64,000 bases of DNA, from positions 81,922,800 through 81,986,799 of the forward strand of contig CM047815.1 of NCBI GenBank assembly GCA_026214975.1, read 5' to 3'. Under the pieces are notes generated by a model. It did not search any database and was not told the origin of the DNA. It saw only the letters and a program-made list of their open reading frames with translations. A program made the position numbers and the translations under genes. Within the stretch, counting starts at the first letter, position 1, and every line of letters begins with the position of its first letter. Source of the stretch: Gentiana macrophylla (Eukaryota; Streptophyta; Magnoliopsida; Gentianales; Gentianaceae). Shown here piece by piece: positions 55,305-64,000 of this stretch.

Positions 55305-55675
55305 TCATATATGCGTGATAGATTTCCGAACCGAGTACATCTGCTTCAGACGGTCCCATATCCCTTTTGCGGTTTTTAGGTACAACAATGTCACGCCAAT
55401 ATTTGGCTCAATGCTGTTTAGAAGTAGTGACATGATTTGAGCATCATCCTGCTTCCAGAAATTTGCACGAGGATCACCTTTTTCAGCCTTGTCGTTTGTG
55501 AGATGGTGATCCATCCCTTTACCGGTTAAGAAAATTTCTACCGATCGGGACCATAGAACATAGTTTTTCCCATTTAGTTTGATGGTAATGTGAGTAGGGA
55601 TAGAATTGTTGGAGAAGATATTGCCGATAGAGTTTTTCTGTTTTAGACTCCATGAAGAAGAAGAAGTCTGCTTTG
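55305..55675 (-). pseudogene. copia Gag N-terminal part (frameshifted)
   Basis: It reads THITIKLNGKNYVLWSRSVE, then MDHHLTNDKAEKGDPRANFW, AQIMSLLLNSIEPNIG and AKGIWDRLKQMYS, the usual start of copia Gag (UBN2 type). The reading shifts frame near 55330 before SRIYEVCRQYFNLEQGD. No clean ATG was found in frame with NGKNY; the start near 55670 is a guess. Confidence 0.85.
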
Positions 55676-55749
55676 CACAAGAGTTGTGCCGCTTAGGAAA
55701 AATAATCAGAGAGCAATTCGGCTAGGGTTTGTGAGAGGCTCTGATACCA

Positions 55750-55949
55750 TGTTGTAAAACATAGATATCGAGAAAAGGGGATTGAATGACTGATTCTCAT
55801 TCTCCCTTATTCTATTCATTTATATAGGAGATATTACAAGATATAAATGGAAATATATTAAATACAGATCTTGGTCCCTAAGTCACTCAACCCTAGCCGC
55901 CAATGATGTTCACACTATTCCGTTTACATTTATTCAATATTTTCTAACA
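55750..55949 (-). repeat. 5' LTR of the young copia element
   Basis: This is the same 200 bp as 51359-51558. It is bordered inside by the primer-binding site (minus TGGTATCAGAGCC, plus 55737-55749) and outside by GAACC. Confidence 0.95.
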
Positions 55950-56261
55950 GAACCAATGATGGACATGTACAACATGTTGTCAACATATTTTAATTTCCTT
56001 CTTTGTCTTGGTCCAATCTGATTGCAGTGCTCATCATTGGAGTTGTTGCAGGGTTGAGCCATTTTGAACTTCTTTAGCATGTCATTAACATACATAGTTT
56101 GGCTGATGAAACTTTAGTCTTTAGTTTGCTTCACCTGCAACCCTAAAAAGCAAGAAAACTCCCCTATGGAGGACATCTCAAATTCCCAGTGTCATTATAG
56201 TCTCTAACTCTTTGCACAAAACACGATTAGTAGAACCACAGATAATATCATCAACATAATC

Positions 56262-56508
56262 TGATAAGAAATAAAAAGAGATTGAATGAATAAAAAGGGA
56301 AGAAAAGAGAAGACGAAAAGGAAAAATGTATTATGATCATTAAGAAGATCGTACGATCAGTTTACATATTTATACAGAGGAAAAGATAAAACTACTGTTA
56401 TTTGAAAGCTAATTAAAATGATGTAATATATCCTTTTATCCATATATTTGAAATGTAAGCAGGTATCTCTTTATTTTTTGAGACGTTATCCCTTTATCAT
56501 CTTTAATA
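56262..56508 (-). repeat. 3' LTR of the TAATC copia element
   Basis: On the plus strand it runs TGATAAGAAATAAAAAGAG to CATCTTTAATA. It matches 60265-60513 with a handful of substitutions and one- to two-base indels. Confidence 0.85.
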
Positions 56509-57315
56509 CTCCTCCTCAAGTTGGTGTGTCTGTGAATGACACCCAATCAATCGCTCGAACTGTCCCGAGCTTAAAGGCTTAGTAAAAAAACGCTTGGTCG
56601 CTTCTTCGCTCAGTATAAACATTGGACAAATCATTCCTTCTTGAATCTTCTGTCGAACTAGGTGATAATCGATTTCGATATGTTTGGTTCTCTCGTGAAA
56701 CACAGGATTCGAGGCTATGTGTAAAGCAGCATTACTGTCACAAAACATTCAAGCTGGGCCATCGTGTTTCACTTGTAAATCACTTAGGATATAACGAATC
56801 CATGTAAGTTCGCAACATGTAGACGCCATGGACCATGTAAGTTCGCAACATGTAGACGCCATGGACCGATACTCGGCTTCTGCGCTTGAACGTGAGACGG
56901 TTGATTGCTTCTTTGTTCGCCAAGAAATCGGGGCGTTCCCAAGCAATACGCAGTAACCTGTGACGGATCTTCGTGTGCCCTTACATCGTGCCCAATCGGC
57001 GTCACAAAAGGCTGTAAGTTGTAAGGTTCCCGTAGATGGTACTTGTCCTGTAGTTTGCTTAATATACCTCAGTACTTGGTGAGCTGCGTCTAAATGTGGT
57101 TGTCGAGGTTTATCCATAAATTGACTCAATATATTCACGACATAAGTTAGGTCTGGTCTGGTAACCGTTAGGTAAATAAGGCGCCCCACTAATCGCCTAT
57201 AAGTTGATGCATCTGTTAATAATTCACCATCATATTGAGTTAGAGCAATATTTTGGTCAATTGGAAATCTCGATGGATTTGCCCCCAGGAAACCCGCATC
57301 CTCTAATATTTCCAA
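56503..57315 (-). pseudogene. copia RT C-terminus and RNase H
   Basis: It reads DASTYRRLVGRLIYLTVTRP, DAAHQVLRYIKQTTGQ, AFCDADWARCKGTRRSVTGY and SWRTKKQSTVSRSSAEAEYR. The text SMASTCCELTW then occurs twice because of an exact 33-bp tandem duplication (56801-56833 and 56834-56866). The frame breaks near 56749 before [26 protein letters not shown] near the end is preceded by a damaged stretch. Confidence 0.92.
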
Positions 57316-57537
57316 TGCATACTTGCGTTGTGATAAGCTAATGCCACTTGGTGAGCGGGCAACTTAGATGCCAAGAAAATATTTCAACTTACCCAAATCT
57401 TTAAGTTTGAATTGATTTGATAGAAGTAGCTTCACGTTCTCAATTTCTTGTATGTTATTTCCAGCAAGCACCACATCATCGACATATACGAGTAAGGCTA
57501 AAAATTACCATTTTGTATTCGGACGAATAACGAATGA

Positions 57538-58012
57538 TCAGCGTGTGATTGGGTGAAACCTGCATGTTTTAAAAAATTGGAGAGTTTCAGAAACCATTGC
57601 CTCGAAGCTTGCTTGAGGCCAGATAATGATTTTTGAAGGCGACAAACCCGTGTCTCCCCCTTTCGTTCGAATCCGGAGGTAATGACATATACACTTCCTC
57701 AGCAAGATCTCCGTGGAGAAAAGCGTTATTGACGTCGAGTTGGTGAAGGTGCCAACCCTTTGCAACTGCCACAGTAAGCAAGGTACGAACGGTAACCATT
57801 TTCGCAACTGGGGCGAAAGCTTCACGATAATCCACGCCTGCAATTTGATTGTATCCTTTGGCGACCAACCTGGCTTTGTAGCGTTCAATGGTGCCATCAG
57901 CACGGAGTTTTATTTTGTATACCCATTTACATCCAATGGGTATTTTATTGTGTGGTAGTGGAACCAAACGCCATGTATTATTGGCCTGCAAGGCTTGGAT
58001 TTCTTCATTCAT
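57538..58012 (-). pseudogene. copia reverse transcriptase, N-terminal part
   Basis: It reads [60 protein letters not shown] and [20 protein letters not shown], then shifts. The following [16 protein letters not shown] corresponds to the YGLKQA region in another frame. The segment with YVDD (57480-57530) is interrupted by small deletions. Confidence 0.92.
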
Positions 58013-58019
58013 GGCAGCA

Positions 58020-58676
58020 CGCCATTTTGGATCTTTGACGGCTTGAGAATATGAGGTAGGTTCTTTTAAAAGAGAAAGCTGAGCTGCATAAGTTCTGTGA
58101 ATGTTGGATAATCTGTCATATGATAAATAATTTGCAAGAGGGTGAGAAGTACCTGAAGCGTCCGGAGGAGATGACGAGGCATACCGTGCAGGAGGACAGT
58201 ATCAATGTGGAATTGTTGCAGGTAGGTTGGGGCCTTGGTTGGACGAGTGCTGCGTCGGGGTGGTGTGGGTGAAGGCTGCCGAGGAGAAGAGGGTGATGGA
58301 GAAGTACCTGCCTGGTTGGGGTTGGGATCAGATTGAGGCGTATTTGGTGTTGTAGAAGGTGATAGAGAAGTACTTGGCTGGTTGGGGTCGGGATACGTTT
58401 GAGGTGGATTTGGTGTGGTAATGTTGGAGTTGACGTCGGATGGAAGCAAATGTTAATTGATCAGAGGGGGGGCCGCATGAACAATGGCTCATTTTCAGTA
58501 TCATCTTTTGGATAAGGGAATATATCCTCAAAAAAGGAAACGTCACGGGAAATTTTAACACAGTGATCTTCTAAATCAAATACACGATATGCTTTTTCTC
58601 TGGACGGGTAACCCAAGAGTATGCATTTAGAACTTCTTGGATCAAATTTTGAAGGGTTATTGGTGTGGGTGGAAAC
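58020..58676 (-). pseudogene. copia integrase C-terminus and proline-rich linker
   Basis: From 58670 down: SKCILLGYPSREKAYRVFDL, then DVSFFEDIFPYPKDD, followed by a Thr/Pro/Asn-rich linker with internal repeats (NPPQTYPDPNQPSTSLSPST and NTPQSDPNPNQAGTSPSPSS) and RRSTRPTKAPTYLQQF. The repeats are two near copies of a roughly 20-residue unit. Frames shift between blocks. Confidence 0.85.
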
Positions 58677-59423
58677 CAGGGCCGGCCCTGGAATATTTTA
58701 GGCCTTCGGCTATGTCGTCGAATTAGGCCTTTTATACTGAGTGCGACAGGTGTCGCCGAAAAGAAACCCTAAACCCTAAACCCTAAACCTAAACGAACCT
58801 ATGCGAATGACACACAATTTCGTAGAAGGGATTTTTCATTGGGAAACACTATTTCGGGTTTGCATGTTCATTGGGACACATCCTTTGAAGACGAACTGGT
58901 TTGTTCTTTCGTGAAGAGGTACAATATCTTTTCGTTGTCTATATATAGAGAGACATCAGCATTCGGTGAAAAACACGAATAGAAGCATCATCAGTACAAA
59001 CATAATGTGTCTCTAAAGTAGTACTCCATTGAATCATGAGAGAGGTCTTAAAACATCTCTTTAAAGAAACGTTTTATACGTGTCTTGGAGATCATTCAGT
59101 TCTGTTTGTTTTATCACATTTTTTCTAACATATTTCCCGTGACTTAATCCAATTCAAAAAAAAAAAAAAGTATACATATGTGATGTGTGTCTATAATTTA
59201 GACATTGTAATTTTTTTGGGCCTTTATCAATTGAAGTAAAAAAAAATATAGGTCAATTAAAAATTCTTTTGGCCTTTATTAACACATTCTATTATGTTAG
59301 ATTGGATTAGATCTATACCGGTTTTTTTTTTATTTTTAAATTGCGGAACATGTAAATTCGGGCCCTCGAAATTATTGGGCCTTAAGCCGCCGCTTCCTCG
59401 GCTTATAGCTAGGGCCGGCCCTG
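58677..59423. mobile_element. Non-autonomous hAT-type element, TSD GTGGAAAC
   Basis: Perfect 8-bp copies of GTGGAAAC (58669-58676 and 59424-59431) flank a 747-bp unit. Its termini are CAGGGCCGGCCCTG and, on the right, the complementary AGGGCCGGCCCTG. There is no transposase. A short telomere-like run (AAACCCTAAACCCTAAACCC, 58769-58795) lies near the left end. Confidence 0.92.
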
Positions 59424-60060
59424 GTGGAAACAAAACAGAGACATCCAAAGACACGTAAGCAAAGACACGTAAGTGTGTAATTTGGTGGTTTATTAAATAA
59501 TTTTTCATATGGCGTGAGGCCTTGTAAAAGAGGCGTGGGAGTTCGGTTTATCAGGTATACTGAGGTTAAAATGGCATCACCCCAGAATTTTTTTGGAAGG
59601 TTGGCTTGGTAGAGGATGGAACGAGCCATGCTTACTAGATGCCTGTGTTTGCGTTCGGCGACACCGTTTTGTTGGGGTGTCCGGACACAACTGGTTTGAT
59701 GTGGAATCCCCTTATCACTATAAAAAAACATTAATCTTGAATTCTAAGCCATTATCACTACGTATAATTTTCACATGGGTGTCGAATTGGTTTTCTATCA
59801 TGTTTATAAATTTAATAAAAATGGTCGAGCATCGATTTATTGCACAAAAGGTATACCCATGTGCATCTAGTATAATCATCCACGATAGTAAGGAAATATT
59901 GAGCACCAGTAAAATCATGATTGGAAGCTAGATCTACTTGGTTTGTTTGCAGCAGTGTTTCGACTTCAATAAGTCCAATAATTGCTTGTGTTCTTCGTCC
60001 GTAAGAAAAGGAGAAGAACTCGCTTTTTTTCGATGGATTTTCTTCCGGATTTGTTGCTCG
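59372..60060 (-). pseudogene. copia integrase core
   Basis: The first frame has QVDLASNHDFTGAQYFLTIV, DDYTRCTWVYLLCNKS. After a shift near 59830 it continues [13 protein letters not shown] and then [40 protein letters not shown]. The D-D-E residues are legible. The zinc domain upstream is missing. The hAT insertion at 58677-59423 separates it from the C-terminal part (59430-59500). Confidence 0.9.
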
Positions 60061-60079
60061 TTTCTTTTGAGCATAATTT

Positions 60080-60212
60080 TGTGGATTTTCCACTAGGCAT
60101 TGTGTTACGATCGAGAACCCGATCTAGTTGATCCGATTGATGAACACAAAGGGGTTGATTAGGTTGTCCCACCTAGATATGGTGGACGCATTGGGTTGTT
60201 GTTGTTCAGCCA
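60080..60212 (-). pseudogene. copia Gag start, mostly deleted
   Basis: ATG at 60212 opens MAEQQQPNASTISRWDNLIN and stops after about 29 codons. The following text joins integrase sequence within about 250 bp, so the bulk of Gag, the zinc knuckle and the protease are gone. Confidence 0.6.
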
Positions 60213-60264
60213 TTGAGAGAGGATTTAAGGTTGTAATTTAATAATTAACCTTTCTCTGATACCA

Positions 60265-60513
60265 TGATAAGAAATAAAAAGAGATCGAATGAAATAAAAA
60301 AAGAGAAGAAAAGAGAAGACGAAAGGGAAAAATGTATTATGATCATTAAGAAGATCGTACGATCAGTTTACATATTTATACAGAGGAAAAGATAAAACTA
60401 CTGTTATTTGAAAGCTAATTACAATGATGTAATATATCCTTTTATCCATATATTTAAAATGCAAGCAGGTATCTCTTTATTTTTGAGATGTTATCCCTTT
60501 ATCATCTTTAATA
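60265..60513 (-). repeat. 5' LTR of the TAATC copia element
   Basis: This partner of 56262-56508 is bordered inside by the primer-binding site (plus CTCTGATACCA, 60254-60264) and outside by TAATC. The palindromic GATCGTACGATC lies within both LTRs. Confidence 0.85.
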
Positions 60514-61010
60514 TAATCTTGAACTACTAAAAGATCATGCTTATCTTTAATTAAAAACAAGGCTGTATCAACATTACCTCTCTAAAAACCATTTGAAACA
60601 AGACAAGATGTTAACATGACATACCATGCTCTGGGAGCCTGTCTCAGTCCATAAAGTGTCTTTTTCACTTTGAAAACATGATCATGATGTGCCTTATTTT
60701 CAAACCCCGGAGGTTGCTTCACATAGACATCCCCAGTGATCAAATAATTGAGAAGAATTGATTTGACATCCATGTGAAAAACTTTAAATCAAAGATATTT
60801 CAATTGCAATCAACAATCTGATTTCTTCAAGTCTTGCCACATGAGCATAGGATTCATCAAGTCAATTCCCTCATGTTGATTGTAACTTTGAGCAAACAAT
60901 CTTGCTTTGTTTCTTGTGATTTCTCCCAGTTCATTCATCTTATTTGTGTACACCCATTTTGTACCAATTGCGTTTGCATTCTTTGGTAGAGTAGCCAGTT
61001 CCTAAACATC

Positions 61011-61420
61011 ATGCCTTTTGAGTTGATTCGGTTCTTTTGTCATGGAAAGTATCCAATCAATGTTTTGAAGTGTATCAAAGATCTAGGAGAGCTCAAATAT
61101 TTTTTTGGGTTTGAGATCGCTAGGTCCAAACAAGGCATTGTTATGAATCAAAGAAAATATTGTTTGGAGATCTGCTCACAGAATTTGTCTATTTAGGAGC
61201 CAAACCATCATCTGATCCTATGGATGTTGCCATCACACTAGAAAAATAAGACTCTCTATCTCTTCCTTATAACACTTACTACAGGAGTTTGGTTGGCAAG
61301 TTAATATATCTAGGCAACACTAGGCCTGATATAGTCTATGCCGGGCCCATTCAACATAGAAACATCTTGCAGCACAGATATTTGAAAGGTGCTCATGGAC
61401 ATACACACAAATCAGTATTA
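61011..61420 (+). pseudogene. copia RT fragment in opposite orientation
   Basis: The plus strand reads IKDLGELKYFFGFEIARSKQ, GIVMNQRKYCLEI, and in another frame VGKLIYLGNTRPDIVYAG. That is the middle-to-late part of copia reverse transcriptase. It has several stops. It directly abuts the minus-strand old copia RT, so the two form a head-to-head junction near 61010 from inversion or independent insertion. Confidence 0.8.
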
Positions 61421-62790
61421 GGTAAGTTGTGTTTACAAACAAAAAAGGAGGCATGCTTTATCATTGGCTTTCTATGTACTTACCTATATGAACTTTCCCC
61501 TCCTCTTTGTAATAGCAAATCAATTATACGTTGGTTTTTCTTCACTTTGTTGGCTCTACAATATGTTGTTGCCGATTGCGATGAAATAATCCTCAATTGT
61601 AGTAAATGTATCAGATTTCTCGTGGTTTTCGAGGCCTTCCTATTACACTGTAATCAGAAATAAACTCCTGAACAGGAGACTCCTGCATAAATGGTTCGAG
61701 TTACAAAGGCCAATACAAATAAATGTTAGTAGTTGGTACAAATTTGACAACGATTCTCTAAAAAAAGTACATCATAAAAATAATTTTGAAAGATATGGAC
61801 CTTTGATATAGGTTCTAGAAACCAAATGGATATTGAAAAAATAGAAACATAAATATAATGCATACAACAAAAATGCACCGAAGATCCTAAATAATTATGT
61901 GAACTCACCAATTGTCTATATGGTCTCCACGTCTTCTATCTTTATCCGGCTTACGGAAAATGAAGGAAGAATGATAAATGTTGAACAAGGAGACGTACAT
62001 TTTGCCTAAGAAACGTCTGTCTTTCATAGGAAGAATATAAAACATGATCCTTATTCAATATAATGACACATTTTAAACACATTCTCATGACCCCCATATG
62101 TGGGCCTAACATTCACGGGGTTCGGACACATAGCATAATACCAGCCTGCATTTAGGCAAACACAGATTAGGCAGCCTAACAAAAACAGGGTGCATTGCTA
62201 GTAATGTGACTTCTCATCGTCGTGAATCAACAAAAGACGTGTAAACAGTTCAACAACTCCAACACATTATGAAATGCAATTGCAAAGCAAAAGGAAGAGT
62301 AGGGAAGTGAATCAATAAACTCAGGCACAATTTGGATTTAAGATGTATGATAACAAAGAATGTAACCTTGAAGAACTTACTCAAATTCATCGGAAATGGG
62401 TTCCATTAATATTTCCAATCATCATTTGGGATCAAAAAAATCTATTTGGGATCACAAGGGCATGCATTTCACCTTAAATCTTTATTTTTTAAGACACAAA
62501 GGAAAAAGTGAGAACACACCTTGAAAGTGGGAGAAGTACTTTATGCAAACTATATTTACTGTGCGCATTCGTTTCTTGAATCTTGGCTATAAACACCACT
62601 CTGGCAAACAAACAATTGGTATATACTGGGAAATATTTTTTGCAACTTTATTTGTGTTCTCTCTATGACCTCTTATGATGCAAAGAACTTTCTTTACATA
62701 TTACTCTGTTGAAAAATAGAAATATGGATGCAACTTTTGTATAGACATGCTTCAAAAGCAAAATATGGCTGCAATTTTGCGGGTTAATTT
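61421..62790. other. Intergenic DNA, no gene recognised
   Basis: AT-rich sequence with only short frames on both strands. The first part (61420-61660) has an open plus frame continuing from the copia fragment but without RNase H motifs. I see no repeat ends. Confidence 0.5.
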
Positions 62791-62793
62791 GAT

Positions 62794-63150
62794 TTTAGTC
62801 CTCTAACTTTCCCTGTTTTTGTAAATAGTCCTCTTTTTGCTCCGGTAGCATTTTCAGTCCTATAACTTTCTATTTTCTGGATTTTTAGTCCTTTTTGCCA
62901 TTTCATTACCGGAGCTCCGGTGAAGTGGCTAAGGGTATATACAAAAAGGACTAAAAATCCAGAAAACAGAAAGTTATAGGATTGAAAATGCTACCACATG
63001 GCAGCCACCTAAGCCACTTCGCCGGAGCTCCGGTGATGAAATGGAAAAAAGGACTAAAAATCCAGAAAATAGAAAGTTATAGGACTGAAAATGCTACCGG
63101 AGCAAAAAGATGACTATTTACAAAAACAGAGAAAGTTAGAGGACTACCGA
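62794..63150. mobile_element. Fold-back MITE (possibly Mutator-like)
   Basis: Outer arms are complementary: AGTCCTCTAACTTTCCCTGT at 62797 and AGAGAAAGTTAGAGGACT at about 63128-63145. They continue through GCTCCGGTAGCATTTTCAGT and GGATTTTTAGTCC. A third copy of the inner arm (62945-62995) lies in the middle, and CCGGAGCTCCGG palindromes occur at about 62909 and 63021. It is non-coding. No clear duplication was found; the words resemble widespread plant 'TAGTCCT' MITEs. Confidence 0.75.
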
Positions 63151-63439
63151 ATAAATTCAAGTTCATTCATGTATTAAATAGACACAAGTTCAAACTTTGG
63201 TAATCCCTATTTGTTTCAACAATATAACCATAGCAATAAAAATAATATCTAAAATAGTAAGTCTCAATTGCAAAATCACTATCTCTTATCCTTTTATGGA
63301 AATTTATTTACAGCCAAGAGCATTGTACCTTATATAATTTTATTACTCCATCTATGATCCATAATTTGTCATGCTTCATCCTCTCTTCCACTCACACGAT
63401 TAATGATCGTTTTGTTTGTTATTACTTATTAATAGCATT

Positions 63440-63648
63440 TTTATTTTTTTTTTTAATTTTTTTTTTTGGCTTATAGCCTCCGGTATCCGGAACCCATTGG
63501 TCCGACTAATCCGGTGTTCGGTCCGGGTAGTGTCTGCAAAGTCTGACTCTTACTCAGGAATACGACCTGGCCAAGAGCTCTTTCAACATGACGCCTCTGA
63601 GAAGAATCGAACCGGTGACCTCCCTAGGCATTCTCAAGTCATTTAATA
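63440..63648 (-). repeat. tRNA-derived SINE, TSD CTATTAA
   Basis: Minus strand: GACTTGAGAATGCCTAGGG, a B box GGTTCGATTC, a body ending GGATACCGGAGGCTATAAGC, then an A-rich tail (plus T-runs 63440-63468). CTATTAA occurs on both sides (minus, just before the SINE and after the tail). It is the best-preserved of four copies in this window (also 49384, 50028 and a stub at 48437). I see no A box, so the 5' end may be shortened. Confidence 0.7.
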
Positions 63649-63689
63649 GTATTTTATACTAAATTATTATGTATCCATACTCTCTAATG

Positions 63690-64000
63690 CAGTTGACAGG
63701 GCCAGAGTTAGTTGAGCAGGCTAAGGAGAAAGTGGAGTTGATACGGAAGAATCTTAAAGCTGCTCAAGACCGGCGGTAAGAGTTGGGCGAGACATCGAGA
63801 GAAGACCGTTAGAGTTTGCAATTGGGGATGAGTGTATCTTGAGCTTCCCGATGAAGGGTGTTAAGAGGTTTGGGCAGAAAGGGAAACTGAGTCCGAGATA
63901 TGTGGGGCCTTTTGACATCATCGAAAGGATTGGAAAGTTAGCATACAGACTTCGATTACCGGAATCGATGTCTCGGGTACATAATGTCTTCCATGTATCC
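63690..64000 (+). pseudogene. Gypsy (chromovirus-like) integrase C-terminal end, cut by window edge
   Basis: It reads [26 protein letters not shown], then after a stop and frame change [40 protein letters not shown] and [26 protein letters not shown]. This is the integrase C-terminal (GPY/F) region of plant chromoviruses. A TAA at about 63778 and a shift break the copy. Whether a chromodomain and LTR follow lies beyond the window. Confidence 0.85.

Larger units (their letters stand above)
51359..55949 (-). mobile_element. Young Ty1/copia element, TSD GAACC, LTRs identical by eye
   Basis: The element has two 200-bp LTRs (51359-51558 and 55750-55949) in which I find no difference, perfect GAACC duplications (51354-51358 and 55950-55954), a polypurine tract (CTTGAGGGGGAG, minus) and a TGGTATCAGAGCC primer-binding site. 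Gag, protease, integrase, reverse transcriptase and RNase H appear in order on the minus strand. Despite the LTR identity, the coding region is broken by several single-base frameshifts (for example near 55330, 53830, 52930, 52345 and 52185). It sits in the older copia pol remnant. Confidence 0.95.
56262..60513 (-). mobile_element. Second nested Ty1/copia element, TSD TAATC
   Basis: The LTRs are 56262-56508 and 60265-60513, flanked by perfect TAATC copies (56257-56261 and 60514-60518). On the minus strand the LTR starts TATTAAAG rather than the canonical TG, in both copies, and ends CTTATCA next to the TGGTATCAGAG primer-binding site. The polypurine tract GAGGAGGAG abuts the 3' LTR. Gag and protease are almost entirely deleted; integrase, RT and RNase H follow with frameshifts. 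A hAT element interrupts the integrase C-terminus. It inserted at the YVDD codons of the old copia RT. Confidence 0.9.
50985..61010 (-). mobile_element. Old SIRE-like copia pol remnant split by two younger copia elements
   Basis: With the insertions removed, three minus-strand pieces read as one copia pol: 61010-60514 (GTKWVYTNKMNELGEITRNK, DVYVKQPPGFENKAHHDHVF, YGLRQAPRAWY), 56261-55950 (DYVDDIICGSTN, then MSSIGEFSCFLGLQVKQ) and 51358-50990 (SDILNIVCNFARYQVDP, NAVKRIFRYLDVT, ITSGTCHFLGNTLIF, KKQPSVALNTTVAEYVGL). Several stops and indels show long decay. The 'SGTCHFLG...KKQ-SVAL' style fits the SIRE lineage. Gag, protease, integrase and LTRs are absent. Confidence 0.8.

Noticed and set aside
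51359..60513. Endogenous pararetrovirus
   Set aside because: Gene order is protease-integrase-RT-RNase H with LTRs and 5-bp duplications, which is Ty1/copia. No movement or coat protein was seen.
63590..63648. tRNA gene (GGTTCGATTC B box, minus strand)
   Set aside because: No A box, no cloverleaf and an A-rich tail with a target duplication: it is a SINE.

Overview
This is plant nuclear DNA, almost certainly from an eudicot. It is AT-rich and full of plant-type LTR retrotransposons (several Ty1/copia lineages, a Tat-type Ty3/gypsy element, a chromovirus integrase end), Helitrons, hAT- and Mutator-like DNA transposons, a plant LINE, a tRNA-derived SINE and degenerate telomere-like TTTAGGG DNA. 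I cannot name the species. Only one host gene looks intact: a small secreted-peptide gene with two exons (49217-50570). The rest is a heavily nested repeat landscape.

Layout, left to right. 1-6650: a non-coding LTR element (1098-5746, 5-bp target duplication TTAAT) inserted into another copy of its own family. 6650-26360: a plus-strand copia pol gene split by a 17.9-kb insertion (7786-25704) with LTR-like ends. That insertion carries a minus-strand Helitron with captured histidinol dehydrogenase exons (8779-13502), a Mutator-like region with Ulp1-like protease remnants in an inverted repeat around telomere-like DNA and many GTAGTAAC motifs (13503-18293), and two abutting Helitrons (18294-19680, 19681-23577). 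26361-33800: LTR fragments, a 2.46-kb solo-LTR-like unit, a hAT derivative and MITEs. 33801-38050: a hAT-like MITE, a LINE relic, a truncated minus-strand copia element and a roughly 200-nt hairpin.

39136-48223: a Tat-type gypsy element with both LTRs, gag and protease but no reverse transcriptase or integrase. It holds a nested solo LTR, a 60-68-bp tandem array and an antisense, intron-containing gene with a gypsy-type transposase-like domain. 48224-50600: the host peptide gene, a broken partial copy of it, a hAT MITE and SINE copies. 50985-61010: an old SIRE-like copia element carrying two younger copia insertions (51359-55949, target duplication GAACC, LTRs identical by eye; 56262-60513, target duplication TAATC), the second itself hit by a hAT element (58677-59423, target duplication GTGGAAAC). 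61011-64000: an inverted copia fragment, unassigned DNA, a fold-back element, a SINE and the start of a chromovirus-like integrase end.

No element encodes a complete, uninterrupted protein set, so any current mobility would need proteins from elsewhere. The points most worth following are the Ulp1/telomere-like/GTAGTAAC block, the Tat antisense gene, the captured histidinol dehydrogenase exons, the C-to-T-diverged hairpin and the frameshifted copia element with identical LTRs. All coordinates and motif matches were made by eye. Family assignments come from recognising protein motifs and terminal structures, not from searches.
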